A DNA stretch of 64,000 nucleotides from Lepisosteus oculatus (GCF_040954835.1 NC_090697.1:8010501-8074500), one strand, 5' to 3'. Shown: positions 50,227 to 63,900, counted from the stretch's first letter. Made by a program: numbers and translations. The notes: generated from the sequence alone by a model not told the origin.

Positions 50227-52754
50227 AAAATCAAACTGGGAAAGTCGTAGGACCTGAAGATGCATCTGTGGTGGAAGCAACACAAAAAAGTAAAAGTGTT
50301 TGAACGGTTCACAAAATTGTAAAGAAAACCGGCACTTCAAAATGATGAAGAGTAATAATATATGGGTTTTTATGTGTGCTTTTGTGTGGGAGGCTGGTTT
50401 AGATAAATGTTTTCTAATAAATGTTTCTCTTTTGCCCAAAATGAAATGTCCCAGTGCCTGTTGGAGAAAAAGATCTCATTTTTCTAATACTATAACATTA
50501 GTTTGGACAAGGAGGAAAATAAAATTGAATCCCCTGATTTGAGGCTATCGGGTGCAACCAGGAACATTATTTTATTGTTTTATGAAAATCTATATAGAGA
50601 GCACAGAGGACTTCCAGAGACATTTTCTTCCTTTACTGCATTACTGAAAATTGTTCAGTAACCAACAAAAAACTCTTGACGTCCTTGGAGCAAGGTCAGA
50701 AATCATCATTTAATGTGTGGCTGTTTTACAATGGAACTATTTCCCTAATACAAATTTAGGTAGTAGAGTGGCCTTAAGAACTGTACAAGATTGAATTACT
50801 AATCTTTTTAAACAATGTCTTGGTTGCTAAAAGAGTTTGAAGCAGGACATCAGTATGTCTCTGTTTTAAAAAATAGCTGTTAGGTGCAGTAACTAGATAC
50901 AACTACATTTCTCCATAAAAAGAACCATAGATTATTCCAGATACTTCTGTTGTAAACAACTTGCAGAGAGTTTAAGTGAGTCTGACACACTGATGGTATA
51001 ATGAGAATAATCCTGAGTTATTCCATCACCTCGATATGCTTTGCAAGAATGAGTCACTGTGATGATTTATTGTGTTTAGTGTAGAACTGCTTGTTTTGCT
51101 GTAGATTAGACAAAGCTCACAATAAAATGTATAGAACTTGTGATTATGAGAGCATTTTGATTTTTTTAAAATGATGTACTTATAAATTAATGTTTGTTTT
51201 TTTTATTCTTTGTGTTATGTAACTGATCAATTATGCTTTGTCCCTAGGGTGCCTAAAAACACAATAATTTTTTAAATGACAGGTTCTGAATGCAAGGAAA
51301 AAAGGCTTTGATTGGATGTCGTCTTTGTAGTGGTTAAGCTGCCAGTACTGTAGGGTGGAGATTCTTTTATTTCTGTAGAAAATGAGCCTTTATTATTTCC
51401 AGGTGTCTCTTAATGATGCTCTTTGTCTTTGAAATGGAGGTCATGTCAGTATGACAGGATTTTTTGCGACATTTTACAAGCTTGGTTTAGTTAGGGGCTT
51501 TAAAGTGTTATTGTTTTTAAGACATTTTGAAGTGTTAAAATTGTGGGTGGGCGTTGGAATAAAGGAAATCTCTTTCAGAATGGGAAATATGAGACCATGG
51601 ATGAAATTTCAAAACCTTGTAAGTGCAATTTGCCACAATGTGTAAAGGCTGTCATTTCCACCATTGTTTAGCTCCATATGTGCGTTCTCAAATATTGCTT
51701 AATGCTGAGTCAACAACCAAGCACTGTCAGTAACACAGTTCTTCTGAAATGGGCTTACTTTGTTTCACACAGGTATGTCTTCTTAAATGCAGTTGGGTAA
51801 AAAATGGTATCTCAAATGTGGATTAGCCACACTTCTCATAGTTTATTACTGCATCAGCTTAATTACTGTTATGGATATAAAGCAATACTGAGAGGTTTAA
51901 GTTGAGTGATTTCTGGTATCTTTAGTGTACTAGCTTGGAATAAAGAAAACAAGAGGTGAGAAAAATGCTCATGATTTATTCACCTGCGATATACAAAGCT
52001 ACTCTGACCCGTTGAGAGATGACTGAGGCATTTCTTACTGAAGATGAAGCGTGTTTGAGCACGGAGACAATTGATTATTTATATTAGTTTGGGCACTATA
52101 TGAAACAGAATTAATACTAAGAATTATAATTGGTTTGTCATACATTTGTCATGTTCTTTGAGTCCAGAGGAGTGTAATATTGAGTTATTCTGGTTTTGAA
52201 TAATATGATTTGTCTGTTGATGTGACACAGAGCTTTCACTTGGAATGCAGCGTTTAGAAGGACACTGGGTGATACTGCTAAAGAAAGATGTTTTCCTCTT
52301 TTTTAATTTTATGTTAGTATGTAGGATTTTTGAAACTCTTGTGGAAACTATTGTGCTGTATTTGATTGTGTTACAGATTTTTCAGGTACTATTGTCAACA
52401 AAGCCCCAGAATCTCTCAAGCTTAGTCATTGTGTCAGTTTGTTCTCACCATAAGTCTGTTAAAAATAAGAATATTACACAAGAGTCTCTCACAACAAAAT
52501 GGCACACACGGAACATTCCTGTAGAAACCAGCTCATTTTAGTGGATCACAATCTAGAAGATTTTTCTAAAAGAAGCTCTTGATCTTTAATTGCTACTCAT
52601 GTAACCAACAGACAAACACCATATGTAAGTCAACCAAAATTATTGCAAAATAATGTTTTATTAATGAAGATAGTGCTCATAACATGCAGGAAATCCACAG
52701 CAAATAACCAGTAGAACAAGAGAGAGGGTGCAAACGAGAGGAAGTTCCTGTGGT

Positions 52755-52912
52755 AGTTAGAAGGTGATTGATCCAGGGGTCTCATCCAAACATTTCTTGA
52801 ACGCAGCCAAGATATTGGCTTCAGCCACATGGCTGGGTAGCTTGGTCTGTACTCCCACAGCCCTTTGGGTAAGGAGCTGCCTCTTGTTCCTTCTTTTAAA
52901 TGCTCTTCCACG
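52755..52912 (-). pseudogene. CR1-like LINE C-terminal fragment
   Basis: The minus strand reads KRRNKRQLLTQRAVGVQTKL, PSHVAEANILAAF and KKCLDETPGSIT in one frame. It shares the motif with the copies at 30690 and 44937. Only the last about 50 codons are retained. Confidence 0.6.
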
Positions 52913-55497
52913 TAGCTTTAATCAGACACCATGCTCTTGGGGGGCAGTGTAAAAGCTGGTGTTTGTGCAGAGGCACACCATGTCATCTGCATGCAAGGGA
53001 CTTGAATGCCTGATTCCAAGTTTTGATTAAGTAGCAGGTGCTGAATAATCGCTGGGTAATAAGCCTGAAGAGAATGCACGCATCTAAGGCTCTAACCGTT
53101 GTCTTGAATGGTGATTATCTGCAAATAAAGCAAGAAACCCGCTTTAATCTCGAAAACAGATAAGGCAGAGACAGAAGCGAAGACAGATGCTGTGTTGTGC
53201 AAAGCAGGCAAATCTGGGCGCGTGCAATGCTAATCTGCTGGTAATGTAGTGTTTTTAAAGTTGTGTACTCTGATAAAGTCATGTGATTACGATTGGTCTG
53301 TTTTAATATCTCCATCACTGTCACTGATTTGCATGAGGTTAAGAATATGGAAGTTATGCTAGGGGTCAGAGGAAATAATAAAACTTGATAGTGATAAATT
53401 GCAATCCGGATTCTTGAGGGCTGATGAAATCTGAAGGCATTGTATTATTCATTATTAGAGGTATTTTGAAGTCCTTTGTGCATAATGTTTTAAAGTCAGC
53501 GACATGTTTTCTTATTAAATGGGGAGGAAGGGAAAAATGAATAAAATAACAACCTGTCATTTTGGGTCTTTCTTTCCTTGTCCTCCAGCGTGAATGGTTG
53601 GAAGATCACTTACACTTTGAGTGTAAAAGGAAGTTGATATTAACACTTCGGAACTATGAAGTAAGACTTGTGAGCGACAGGAGGCAAAGGTGTTGGTTTG
53701 TTGGATTAGCCATCGGTATATTTATAGCCAGTGCGTGTTACACATGACTGGTGAGGACTGCTGTGTGTCGTGAGCATGGTTTCACCGTGCATCCTGCTGC
53801 GTGTGGAGATCTTTTAAAAAATGCAAAGGATCTCCAAATAAATAATGTTTCACAGAGGATATGGAACTAAAACTATGCAAACTGTGACAAACCCAATAAT
53901 GGCTCATTATTTTCGGAAGACGGGGCCGCTCCTCAGATTCGAAGACGTGCTGGGCGGCTGGGAGGCGGCGCGTTTTAGATCACAGCATCTGTCCGTGCAG
54001 CCTTGGCTGCGATACTTTATAATTGGCCGTGAGGATCAGCGATGGGACATTAAAAATCACCTTCCAAAGCAACCTACTGCAGTGAGGCCAACAGTGGAGA
54101 TACGCAGCGTTCTTCAAAATGTTCATGATCATTTGAAAATCACTTTTTGAATCATTTCCTCATTTGAAAGGTTAAAACTGCGGGACTCGAGCCCGCACTT
54201 TCATTATAAACTTTAAATAGAAATTTCCTGGTGAAAAACATTTTGCGCAGTAGGGTCTAGGAATGCAAAAGGGGTGGTTTTTAAAATCCGCTCTGGGAAA
54301 TAAAACCCGATTATCTTATTTGTAGCGTCGCAAATGTGGTCAAAGTACGGGTTTTGTACGACCATGTAAACTTTGAAGGCATATTAAATATGCACGATAC
54401 ACTTATCTGTAGGCTCAGGCAATAAGAATTCTAATCGGCTAAAGTTAAAAATGATCGAACCACTTTGGTCTTTCTGCAAGACTACATGAAACAAAAAATC
54501 ATCGAAGGAGAAGAAAACTCAGTGTCCTGGTTTTCCAAAGAAAAAATAAAATCGCCGCACACCTCCCAACTGCTTTCTTGTGTAGTTCATTCAGGATTGC
54601 AGCTGAGTTTTGATGTCGCTATGGATTCCACCCTTACCAGCTTTATTTTCCACAGAGAGGCGATAGATAGAAGTTGGTAATATTGAAGAGGGAACCAGCT
54701 TTTAAATGGATAAACGCACTTCTCCCCGATTGCATGAGTATTTGTAGTTTGCATGCCGTTAAAAATATCGATATATTTAGATTTGGTGCAAACGCAGAGA
54801 TCTGGAACGCGGTCAAATCACTTATCTGCAAGGGTGGAAAGTTCTCCTTGCTCAGCCTGGTGCAAACCTAATGTGATGAAGATGTGTTTAGTGTGTAGGC
54901 TGAGATAAGTGGCACAGCTTGTTTCAGAGCCTGTCAAACAGAGCTCAGGGCCTCCGAGACGGGGCCTCAGGCCACGATGGGTAACAAGCTTGATCATTGT
55001 GCCACTGCGAGACAAGGGGTTGGAAATAGCTGCCTCACAGCTTGATTAAATGAGTTTAACTTGAGGGCACTTAACGATCAAACCGGCTTCAGTGGCTTTG
55101 ATAGACATCAGTGGAGCAGGATGTCCAGTAGCTCAGCACAATGCCTGTCATCAGTGCGTCTGCTTTAATGATAGTCTGAGGGCTTTGCTCACTGCCAAAC
55201 GATTAGCATCGGGGACCACAAAAGCTGTTCCGCTCCCCACTTGGCCTTGGATTAAACATGGAATTGGATTAACTGCAAAGATACAAATTGAACAGACAAA
55301 AAATTCAGACGGCCAAGTCGGGCCGGTGGATTAAAATGAATGCAGTCGGCTCCTGATTGTTCATGCAAAACAGTTTCATCCAAATTGGTGTGCTTGGTAC
55401 AGTGCGACTCCAGTTTGGTTTTAGCAGAAACAGTGGAAGAATACATGTAGTATCGCCCTACCCAAATCCAAGCCACGTTAAATTTGTAACACTATCT

Positions 55498-55530
55498 GAG
55501 AGTTGCAGGGTGATATGGCTGCTGGCTATA
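55498..55530 (-). repeat. Possible 5S-SINE head terminus
   Basis: GTTGCAGGGTGATATGGCTG plus CTGGC matches the extreme head end of the SINE copies at 15746 and 29814. No other part of the element adjoins it, so this may be a remnant or a chance match. Confidence 0.35.
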
Positions 55531-56126
55531 TATATGCCGTTAATGTAATGCTGCAAGGCTTTGCGGTCATTTCATAGCTTTTTACAGTTTCTAAAAGTCA
55601 CCTGGATGGCTGCTGGGTGTAAAAAGCATGTGTACACACAAGCCTTTCATACCCACGTGTACAGTCTCCACCTCGTCATCATGGGGCAAGTCTGAGATTT
55701 GGAAGGAGGCAAATGACCCTCTACATGTTGCACGATGGCTATAAAAACATCACAAGTCGTTGAACATCACATCATGTCCGTCATCAGGACATTCAGGGCT
55801 GGAGGGACCCAGTGGTAATAATCGTGACTCTTCAGCAAGCTGCAACATTGCCATGCTGGTGTGTCCAAAACTACCAGTTAAGGTTGATCTCTGATGTGTG
55901 CTATAGCTCCACGAGACCTTTTCCAAAAAAGCAGCCAACTCCCGAGTCGCATAAAGCCAAGTGATGTAGTTGGATGAGACACAAATGGAGTTTTTGGGGA
56001 AAAGTGTAAAGGTAAACCTGTAAAGGTGAACCTCATGTTGGGGGAAAAAAAGTCACCCGCACAGATGGGTCTCCTCTTCATTCTCTGCTCTTGGCAGGGG
56101 CAGAAGGATATTTTATCGAGAATTAA

Positions 56127-56417
56127 GATATGAGATAAGATAAGATCACTTTATGGGCCATATACAATTTCTTGTATTAGGAATCTGTCTTTGCGTATAC
56201 CCCGGTTTGCTCTCCATGAGACACACAGGCAGTTAGAGAGAAGCTTGGGGTCAGAGCGCAGGGTCAGCCATTTATACAGCGCCCCTGGAGCAGTTGGGGT
56301 GAAGGGCCTTGCTCAGGGGCCCAACGGAGTAGGATTCCTCTGCTGGCTGTGGGATTTGAAGTGGCAACCTTCCAGCCACAGGCGCAGATCCTGAGCCACA
56401 GAGCCACTGCTGTGCCA
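56127..56417 (-). mobile_element. tRNA-derived SINE (family 1), copy S2, near full length
   Basis: On the minus strand it reads GTGGCTCTGTGGCTCAGGAT (A-box side), AAGGTTGCCACTTCAAATCC (B-box side), GAGGAATCCTACTCCGTTGG, CCCTGAGCAAGGCCCTTCAC, GGGGCGCTGTATAAATGGCT, CATGGAGAGCAAACCGGGGT, and ends with a TTATC repeat after ATAAAGTGATC. It is the longer version of copy S1. Confidence 0.88.
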
Positions 56418-57880
56418 ATTCTAGTTCCTTCTACTAAGAAGCTAAAAACGCGTTTACAAATAGACTTTTCAACAGAATGATGACCCAACACAAACATCCA
56501 AGTCTACTGAAAAATGCTTAGAGGATCATAAAACCAATGTTTTTTTTTTTATTGGGGACTGCAACCCAGATGCTTTAAACTTTAAAAAGAGAAGTTCTGT
56601 ATGGTGGAATGATCAGAAATCCATTGGGGTCGCTGTGGGATGCACCTATGTAGTTATAAGAGCCAAAGGTGGATGGAGGAAATATTGATCAGTGGAGTAT
56701 GAGTAATTTTAGATCATACATTGTAAATTGAGGAAAATATGCAGTTAATGTTGACAGATTTGATTTATGGTATCCAGTATAGTCTTAAATTTTTCATGTA
56801 GCAAAATGCTGAATAGACATATATAATATAATAGTAGTTATAAGTAGAAACTTTGAAAACTTTCAGATACATTTTAGAAAAGATGAGTAAATGTGGAACT
56901 AAATATGTCTGTTATTGTATTTTAAAGTGTAATTTTCAATACACTCTCCAGTGCATCAGATCCGAGCAATGCAGAAAACTAGGAAAGGGGAAACAGAAAA
57001 TGCATCATAAAATTTTCATTAATATTTTAGTATTGGTATTTCTAATCATGTTTTGGAAAGGTAGCAGGTGTCATATATTGTGAAACTGTCTGTCAAAGAA
57101 GTATTCAGTAAAGCATTTTTAAACTTTTCGACTTAGTAAGCAGTTTTAATACAGCCTGGGTGGTTTGATTAAAACAAATGTCACCATCCCACACAGCAGC
57201 AGCCCACAGCTCAGCCTCTGAGAGGGCCTGTCATCCGTTTCTGCATTTTCGAGCCGAGTTTTGTGAAAGCGAGCAGCTCGTGTGTTTACAAGGGAGACTC
57301 TTGTTGCCATGCCTCTTTGTGCAGTATGCAGTTCATTAATTATATCATCTACCATGAGCATGAGTTGTCACTTGGGGTAGTCTCTCAGATTCTTTTCTGA
57401 GGGAGCCTATCAAACGGGGATGTTCATTAACTTTAGTTCTGGTGGGGTTTGTTTGGGTGTAGTGTGATTGCGATCACTTTATTGCCCATGCCTGCAGGTC
57501 AGAAATATAATTTATAATCTAATATAATGCGGCTGTAAGTGGCATTGCATTTCAGAGCCTTGTTACAGTGCGTAGGCTGCCTTGTGACAGACGATCATTG
57601 GGAAGAGACAACCCCTCTCTCCTCCTTCGTGTCAGAAGACATCGGATATGGCAGCTGTCAGACATTTCTCATCTAAAAACCCCTTGGATCAGCTGGAGGC
57701 GGCTGGGGGTACAGTGTGTTAGTTATTAGGAGTTCACCCCTTGAAAAAGCAGTGTTCAATTTGTGTTGAATGATTTTAGGAGTTTCTTAAAATTTCTTAA
57801 AAAATCATTTTCACCAAAATAGTTATTTCCGACCGAGATGGTTCAGAGTGGCCCGGGTGTCATATTGTATTTGTAGTGTC

Positions 57881-58168
57881 GGTGTGACAGCTGGGCAGCG
57901 TTGCCGCCTCGCCGCACTGGGGCCCAGGGTTCAATTCCTGACGTCCGGAGTTTGCAGGGGCTTCCTCCGGGTGCTCCAGTGTCCTCCCGCCATCCAGAGA
58001 CATGCTGTAGGTTAATTGACTTGAGGGAAATTGGGCCGTGTGTGAGTGTGTGAGTGTGTGAGTTTCTGTGCCCTGCGATGGGTGTGTCCTGTCGTGCCTG
58101 TTGCTTGCTGGGTTTGGCTCCAGCTCCCCTGCATCTCTGTTGGAGAAAGCAGTCAGAATATAGATGGG
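57881..58168 (+). mobile_element. tRNA-headed SINE (family 2), copy T2
   Basis: It has GGGTTCAATTCCTG, a good B box, then CTTCCTCCGGGTGCTCCAGT, GACATGCTGTAGGTTAATTG, a GTGTGAGTGTGTGAG run and TGCCCTGCGATGG. It ends GGAGAAAGCAGTCAGAATAT followed by AGATGG. These phrases match copy T1 at 16380. Confidence 0.8.
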
Positions 58169-58716
58169 TATTGCAGCATTCTGATGCTTCCTACAGTGAT
58201 TTATGGACTTTAATGCATCATAGTAGAGGAAACCTACTGTGAATATAAAGTTTTATCTTTTCCATTTCTAAAACTGCTCGAGCATCAGACAACTGAGCAT
58301 GTGTGTGGTGCCAGAGAGGCCATCAAACGTACACCAGGAGTTGTGGTCTTGTGTTAACCAAGATGGTGACCTCCTGTCCCACATGATGAAAAACCAGTTC
58401 AGGATCCTCTTTTGAACAGCTTCAAAATTGGATCGAAAACCTTGTGATGTTTGCTCCTGAATGTGCCTATGGTGATTTATGGGGGGCTGAGATCCATTTT
58501 GAGAAATTCAGCCCATTGCAGAAACGGCTCCTTTTAAAAAAACAAACAAACTCTTTGGCTGACAAATGTGAAACTTGTTAGGTGTCCTTCTATTACCAGC
58601 ACTGTAAAGATGCAGTCGGCTCTGGAAAATAAAAAAAAATCTAGAAAATGCTTTATTCTCAGAAAAAAATTGTCAAGCACACCTATGAGAGCTAGTACAG
58701 TTGTCTTATTTACTTT

Positions 58717-59081
58717 TAATAATAATAATCATCATCATCATAATTGCTTACGTTTATATAGCGCTTTTCTGGACACTCCACTCAAAGTGCTTTACAGGTA
58801 ATAGGGTCTCCCCTCCACCAGCACCAGTGTGCAGCCCCACCTGGATGATGTGACGGCAGCCATAGTGCGCCAGAACGCTCACCACACACCAGCTCTCAGT
58901 GGGGAGGAGAGCAGAGTGATGAAGCCAGTTCAGAGATGGGGATTATGAGGAGGCCATGATTGGTAAGGGCCAATGGAAAATTCGGCTAGGACACCGAGGT
59001 TACACCCTTACTCTTTTCGAGAAATGCCCTGGGACTTTTAATGACCACAGAGAGTCAGGACCTCGGTTTTACATCTCATCC
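58717..59081 (-). mobile_element. 5S-derived SINE (SINE3 type), copy I, head missing
   Basis: AAT/ATC repeats on the left, then the full tail and body up to GGACCTCGGTTTTACATCTC at about 59075. The inner body and the 5S-like head are absent, so it is 5'-truncated at about two thirds length. Confidence 0.88.
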
Positions 59082-59217
59082 GGTGGGTGGGTTAGAGGAG
59101 TCTGACTTCTTCCTCGCTCTCCAGCTTGGATGATTGCACTTGCTCGTATCCGCAAGACGAAGTGTGACCATGGATCATGATCGCCAGGAGCTTACTCTCT
59201 TCCTCTTTATTCTAGAT

Positions 59218-60736
59218 CAGGGGTTCTCAGTCTGTTTAAAGGTTAACAGTTTTTTGAGACAGGTTATTCAATATTATACATTATAAATTAATTGATGGTA
59301 TCGCAAAATCTTACGAATGCCAAATTAAGCATAACATGGGGAATTTTGTGAAAGTCCTGGATAGGCGCCACGTTGTTGAAAGCCCCTGGTCTTGCCACGG
59401 GCGAGTGCGAGAGTTAGTGAGCCTGTACAGTCGTGAACTGTGACGTGGAGCGGCCCTTCCTGCTCACTAGTCACCGTGATGACTGATGTAAAGCGATGTA
59501 CGAGTGAATCAGTACAGGTTCTGCAGGACACATGCACCACAGAAATGTTGCAGTGTGATGTGCACGCAGAGATAACAAGTGAGTTGTATTTGTCGACCAA
59601 GTTGACTCAAAGTCGAGAGCGATATTTCTGTTGGGTTGAAAGCGATGTATTCACAAGCCTGCTTGTTTGCGATGTAATAAGGCCAGTTCACGACACCTGG
59701 GTTTTTTTTGCCATGTTCTGAATCACAGAACACAGCGCTGTGCACACCAGGAAATTTTGTCCGTTTTGTAATGTAAATTGGAGGTTTTGAAAGTGACTGT
59801 GTACAATTTCCTTTCACCATGGTTTGAATTGCACTTATCAATGCTGATTCTTTCGAACCCTAAAATATAAGAAAAGCCTTGCTGTTTCCCTTTAAGTGAG
59901 GGAGTCAGATCCCACAGCCCATGGTTCAGTTTCTAATTTTCTATTAATTACTTTTTACTGTTGTCTTCAAATTATGTTATTGTTGGTAAAATATATGTAA
60001 TGCTTAGGACATTAGTTAGTTAAAGTAATATTAAAATATGATTAATAATTAGTTTTATTAGTTGGTAGTACACAATAGTTCTGCCAAAGCAAAAATATTA
60101 GAAAAAATGCACAGAACACATGCACTTATCGGTATATTACTGTGAACCTTGACTTTGCACATGCTTAGAATGTGGTTCAAAAGGATAGGAAAACTTTCAG
60201 AGCCTCCCAGAATTACTTTTTCACTTTGATCCAGAGGGAACTTAGTGATTCCGTTTGCTTTTGAAAATTGTATCCGAGTGTCTCGTCTTTCTGAATCTCG
60301 ATAAGCTGCTTTTGAAGCCAGCAAATCTTAAAATGTCCTCAGCCAAATTTTCCATCTCAATGCGAAACGGGCTGTGCACCCAGCTGTAGGTGATGATGAT
60401 CTGTATGATGTCACATCCTCTGGAATATAGTGGTCCTTCTAGGAAAATGCCTTTACACATGCTCAACCTAGGATTGTTGAGAGTGATGTTATTTTATTCT
60501 CTTTAATAAAGATGGTACTTTCAAGGTGGTGGTATTATCGTTCGTAAGCGCTTATTTTTAAACAAAGCTGCAAAATAGTTTGTCTGAGTTTTTTTTTCAG
60601 GTTATTCATTACTAATTACTGTGAAATACACAATGTTATCCTGTAGTAATGCAATCATAATTTTTTTTTCCTCCGGCCACTCCTGTGCGGTGACACACTC
60701 GTTTTTGGGTCCAGCCTCAGGGGTCAAGAACCCCTG
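59218..60736. mobile_element. hAT transposon, non-autonomous, 1519 bp, with 8-bp target duplication
   Basis: The left end CAGGGGTTCTCAG and the reverse-complemented right end CAGGGGTTCTTGA share the CAGGGGTTCT hAT-type terminus. The flanks TTCTAGAT (59210-59217) and TTCAAGAT (60737-60744) agree at 7 of 8 positions, the duplication length expected of hAT insertions. No transposase block is recognisable; open frames of 70-110 codons occur on both strands without known motifs. It is most likely a non-autonomous derivative moved by another hAT. Confidence 0.78.
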
Positions 60737-60774
60737 TTCAAGATAATTAAACTTATGGCACAAGAGGAGGTCAC

Positions 60775-60975
60775 CCCCCAGCCTCTACATGCGAGAGCGA
60801 GAGCTCTGGCGTGTGTTCCGCTGTTGGCTCTGGATAGGTCCTGTGGGTTGACTTTGTCAAAGCCTTTGAGGACTTCGAATGTGTCCCATTGTAGTCTTAA
60901 GTGTTCAGTCCTTTCAGCCTGTCAACGCAGGACATGCCTGTAAAACTGGGAATGTGTCTGGACACTCTTCTCCAG
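60775..60975 (-). pseudogene. CR1-like LINE fragment
   Basis: The minus strand gives CVDRLKGLNT, then a SKVLKGFDKVNPQDLSRAN-like frame (with frameshifts), the segment that normally precedes the FTQRVV..WN block in CR1-type proteins. It abuts the hAT element's right flank. Confidence 0.5.
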
Positions 60976-63900
60976 ACTGATTCCTCAGCCATTTGCTTAC
61001 CGTAAAAGTCCAGAATTTAAAATTCACAGAGAAAAATAACCTTTTCTCGCTTTCCCGTATTGTTTTGGCGGAATGAAATCTCAACATTGATTTTTTTTTT
61101 CCTTAGCTTCTTCTAATGCTGTGGTTCTCTTTATATATCTGCCAACACCGTACCTTCCATTTTTTTCCCCATGAGACGGGGTCAGTTGACCTCTGCTGGG
61201 CTGGAGTTTGACCCTTTGTTCACGCCTTCGGGGGGCTCTGCTGGTTGCTGTGGGAAACCGCGGTAAATAGAGCCTGTTGATATGATGAGCCTGTGGTCTG
61301 TTGCTGCCTTGATGTCTGCCGTCCTGCTGTTGAAGAATCCAGCGCTTGGCCTTGCTCCAGGTGCAGGACAGGTCTCCCTCCCAGGGGTTAAAGACCACCT
61401 CCTCAAGTGTAAGGAAATGATTGGGTTGTTATCACGACCCTAGTCATCTTGACACGTCTTTGCCCTCAGCGAGGGGTTGATTTCCTGTGCAAGGAACTGG
61501 AGTGTTGCACCAATGAAGAACGAGGGGGTAGGAGAACAGGAGAACAGTGAAAATGGTGTAGTCTCAATGTGCTGTCTTCCATAGGAGTGAAGAGGTAACT
61601 ATATATTAAAGGGTATGTGCCCTTGATCTGATCATCTTATTCAATTGTCAAATAAAGATAAGAAAGAAAGCAAAAAAAAAACCCTTATCACAGGCCACAT
61701 ATTTCTAGGTAAAGATCAGTGCTCTGTTATTGCTATGTGTTTATTGCGCGTGTAGATTGGTCTAAACAGCGGGTGTAGTTGGATTGGTTGCACGTGTTCT
61801 TGAGGTTATAAGGTCAGGTTTTGTGACACACTAGGTCCTTTTGGGAAGAGAAATTGTGTTTTACCTCTGATCTGACAGGCGCCTGCTTGTATTTGTAAAT
61901 TGTTTAAGGTTGCCTTCCAGGCAAAATTATGGAAAGCTGTTAACTTGTATTAAATCATTTGGAGATCTTGACAGGTAAGCATAAGTTATTTAATGTAATA
62001 CTAATAGATCTATGTAAGCCCATGTGTCCGTGTACAGTACTTTTGTACTGACAATCCACGTAAAGACAATTTGCTGACTTCTGTAGCTTTTTAGTAACCT
62101 CACTACAGTATCTTTTTTGTTGGACCCATTTTTTTCTGTGCTATTAATTTTCCTGTTCTTGTTCTGGAAGTAGATTGCTTGAAACGATGGGATAATCACT
62201 TATTTTCACTGATCAATAGCTGGTCATTTATTCAGGGACATTGTAAGGACTGGCAGTCTGGAGGCAGGGCCAGTGTTATATATGGTCTTCTTTGAGCCAC
62301 TTGAAGTAATTAAGCAGGTCTGTTTTTTTCCTCACTCTAAGAAACCCTAAAGATCCATGTTTGCTGACACAAATATTGGGTAGTATTTATTTTTTGCTTA
62401 AAATGTATGGCCCTGAGAGGGAAATAAAGGCCCTTCAGCACAACCCCGAGACTGTGCCAAGAGTGTGTAAGGTTTCATCAACTTCTGTTCTTTTCTTTAC
62501 ATTGGTAACCGGTTGCCATGTCTGATCTTTAGAAACCAGAAGATAAAGACCAAGGTCATATTCAAAGCCCTTGTTTTTAATGGAAAGCGAGAGAGGGGAG
62601 GGCTCTTCAAGCAATTGCAGTATCCTTACAAGCGGCTGCCTATTTCTGAAGATAACGGGGGCCGCCCCACAGTTGAAGATGATATGAATCGCAAAACATT
62701 TCCGAAAGAACATTTTGCTGATTTTTTTTTAGCAGTATCTTTTTACGATGCTCTGACTTCCCCCGTGCTGAGAAGCAGTGCTCCGTGTTTTTTACTCTGA
62801 CGCTTGCGTCCCTTTGCTTAGACAATCAAGCATGCACTTGTTAAAACAAATGCAAGCAGACAGCACGAATTGGGAGCCAAACACAGTAAAACGTGTTTAG
62901 GATAATGTGCATGCTTTTATTATGTTTTTAGACCCATTACATATTTTTGATATCAGAGTACATCTCGGTGAAGTCTGGCAAGACAGACCTTTTTTTATAA
63001 GCTCTGACAGGGTAGCAGGTGTGTCTGCTCCCTCTAGGATGCAGTTGATCTCTACGAAGAGGGAAAAGAATAAAGCCCTATCACACCGGGTAAATCCACA
63101 CATGCATTACTCCTGCTCCCTACAGTGTGAATTGTCAGCTGCTGCTGCAGACTCATTGATTTGCAGCCCAGTAAAGCTTCTAGATGTTTTATTTTTTGTG
63201 AGAGCCGCACTTTTAATGAAATTGGTGTTTTGTTTTGGTTTTGTTGCTGTGCTCTACGGGGACAGTTAGTCTCTGCTGCTGTCCTACCAATAATTTCCTT
63301 TATGATTTCTTTTTGGGAGCTCATGATTCAATAATATTTCACACTTGGCTAGCCTATTAAAGTCCTTGACGATCAAAGCTAAGAACCGAGCTCATCCACG
63401 GAGCTGAAGAGCAGTATTTTAAAAGGCACCTTTTGCACCCAATGGGATTTTGAAGTTTTTCAAATAAAGTTTTAAAGTGTTGTCATATTACACTATACTT
63501 ACTTGCCAGTTTTATCTCTTCAGAGTTGATTCAGCATTCATTTACTCTAGCACGTAGTAAGATTTTGAAGAATAGTGCTTTTTCATGGCGTGGATGTCTG
63601 GTGATTTGTGCTTAAGTTTTATTATTTATTGTTTTAAGTTATTTATTATTAACACTATAATGTCAGTCTCATACATTTTCTTCTATTGGCATATGTATGT
63701 GCATGTACATGCAAGATGGAGAAGGTACTTACTCTGGCAGAGCAGCAATATCCTGCACTTACTGACATGGAGGCAAAGCAGAAGAAATGTACTGATAAGG
63801 AATACAAACTGGAAATGTGGGAGTGTTTTTTACAGCTATTTAAATATATTAGCTATTTTCAACAGTGGTGTCTGCTTGTCCAGCTGCCCAAAATCAGTGA

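Noticed and set aside
53845-54150. 101-codon plus-strand frame in intron 8 as a missed RNGTT exon
   Set aside because: The translation does not resemble the guanylyltransferase continuation and lacks an acceptor in the right phase.
54179-54197. GC-rich hairpin resembling a tRNA T arm
   Set aside because: The surrounding bases do not form acceptor, D or anticodon arms on either strand, so it is not a tRNA gene.
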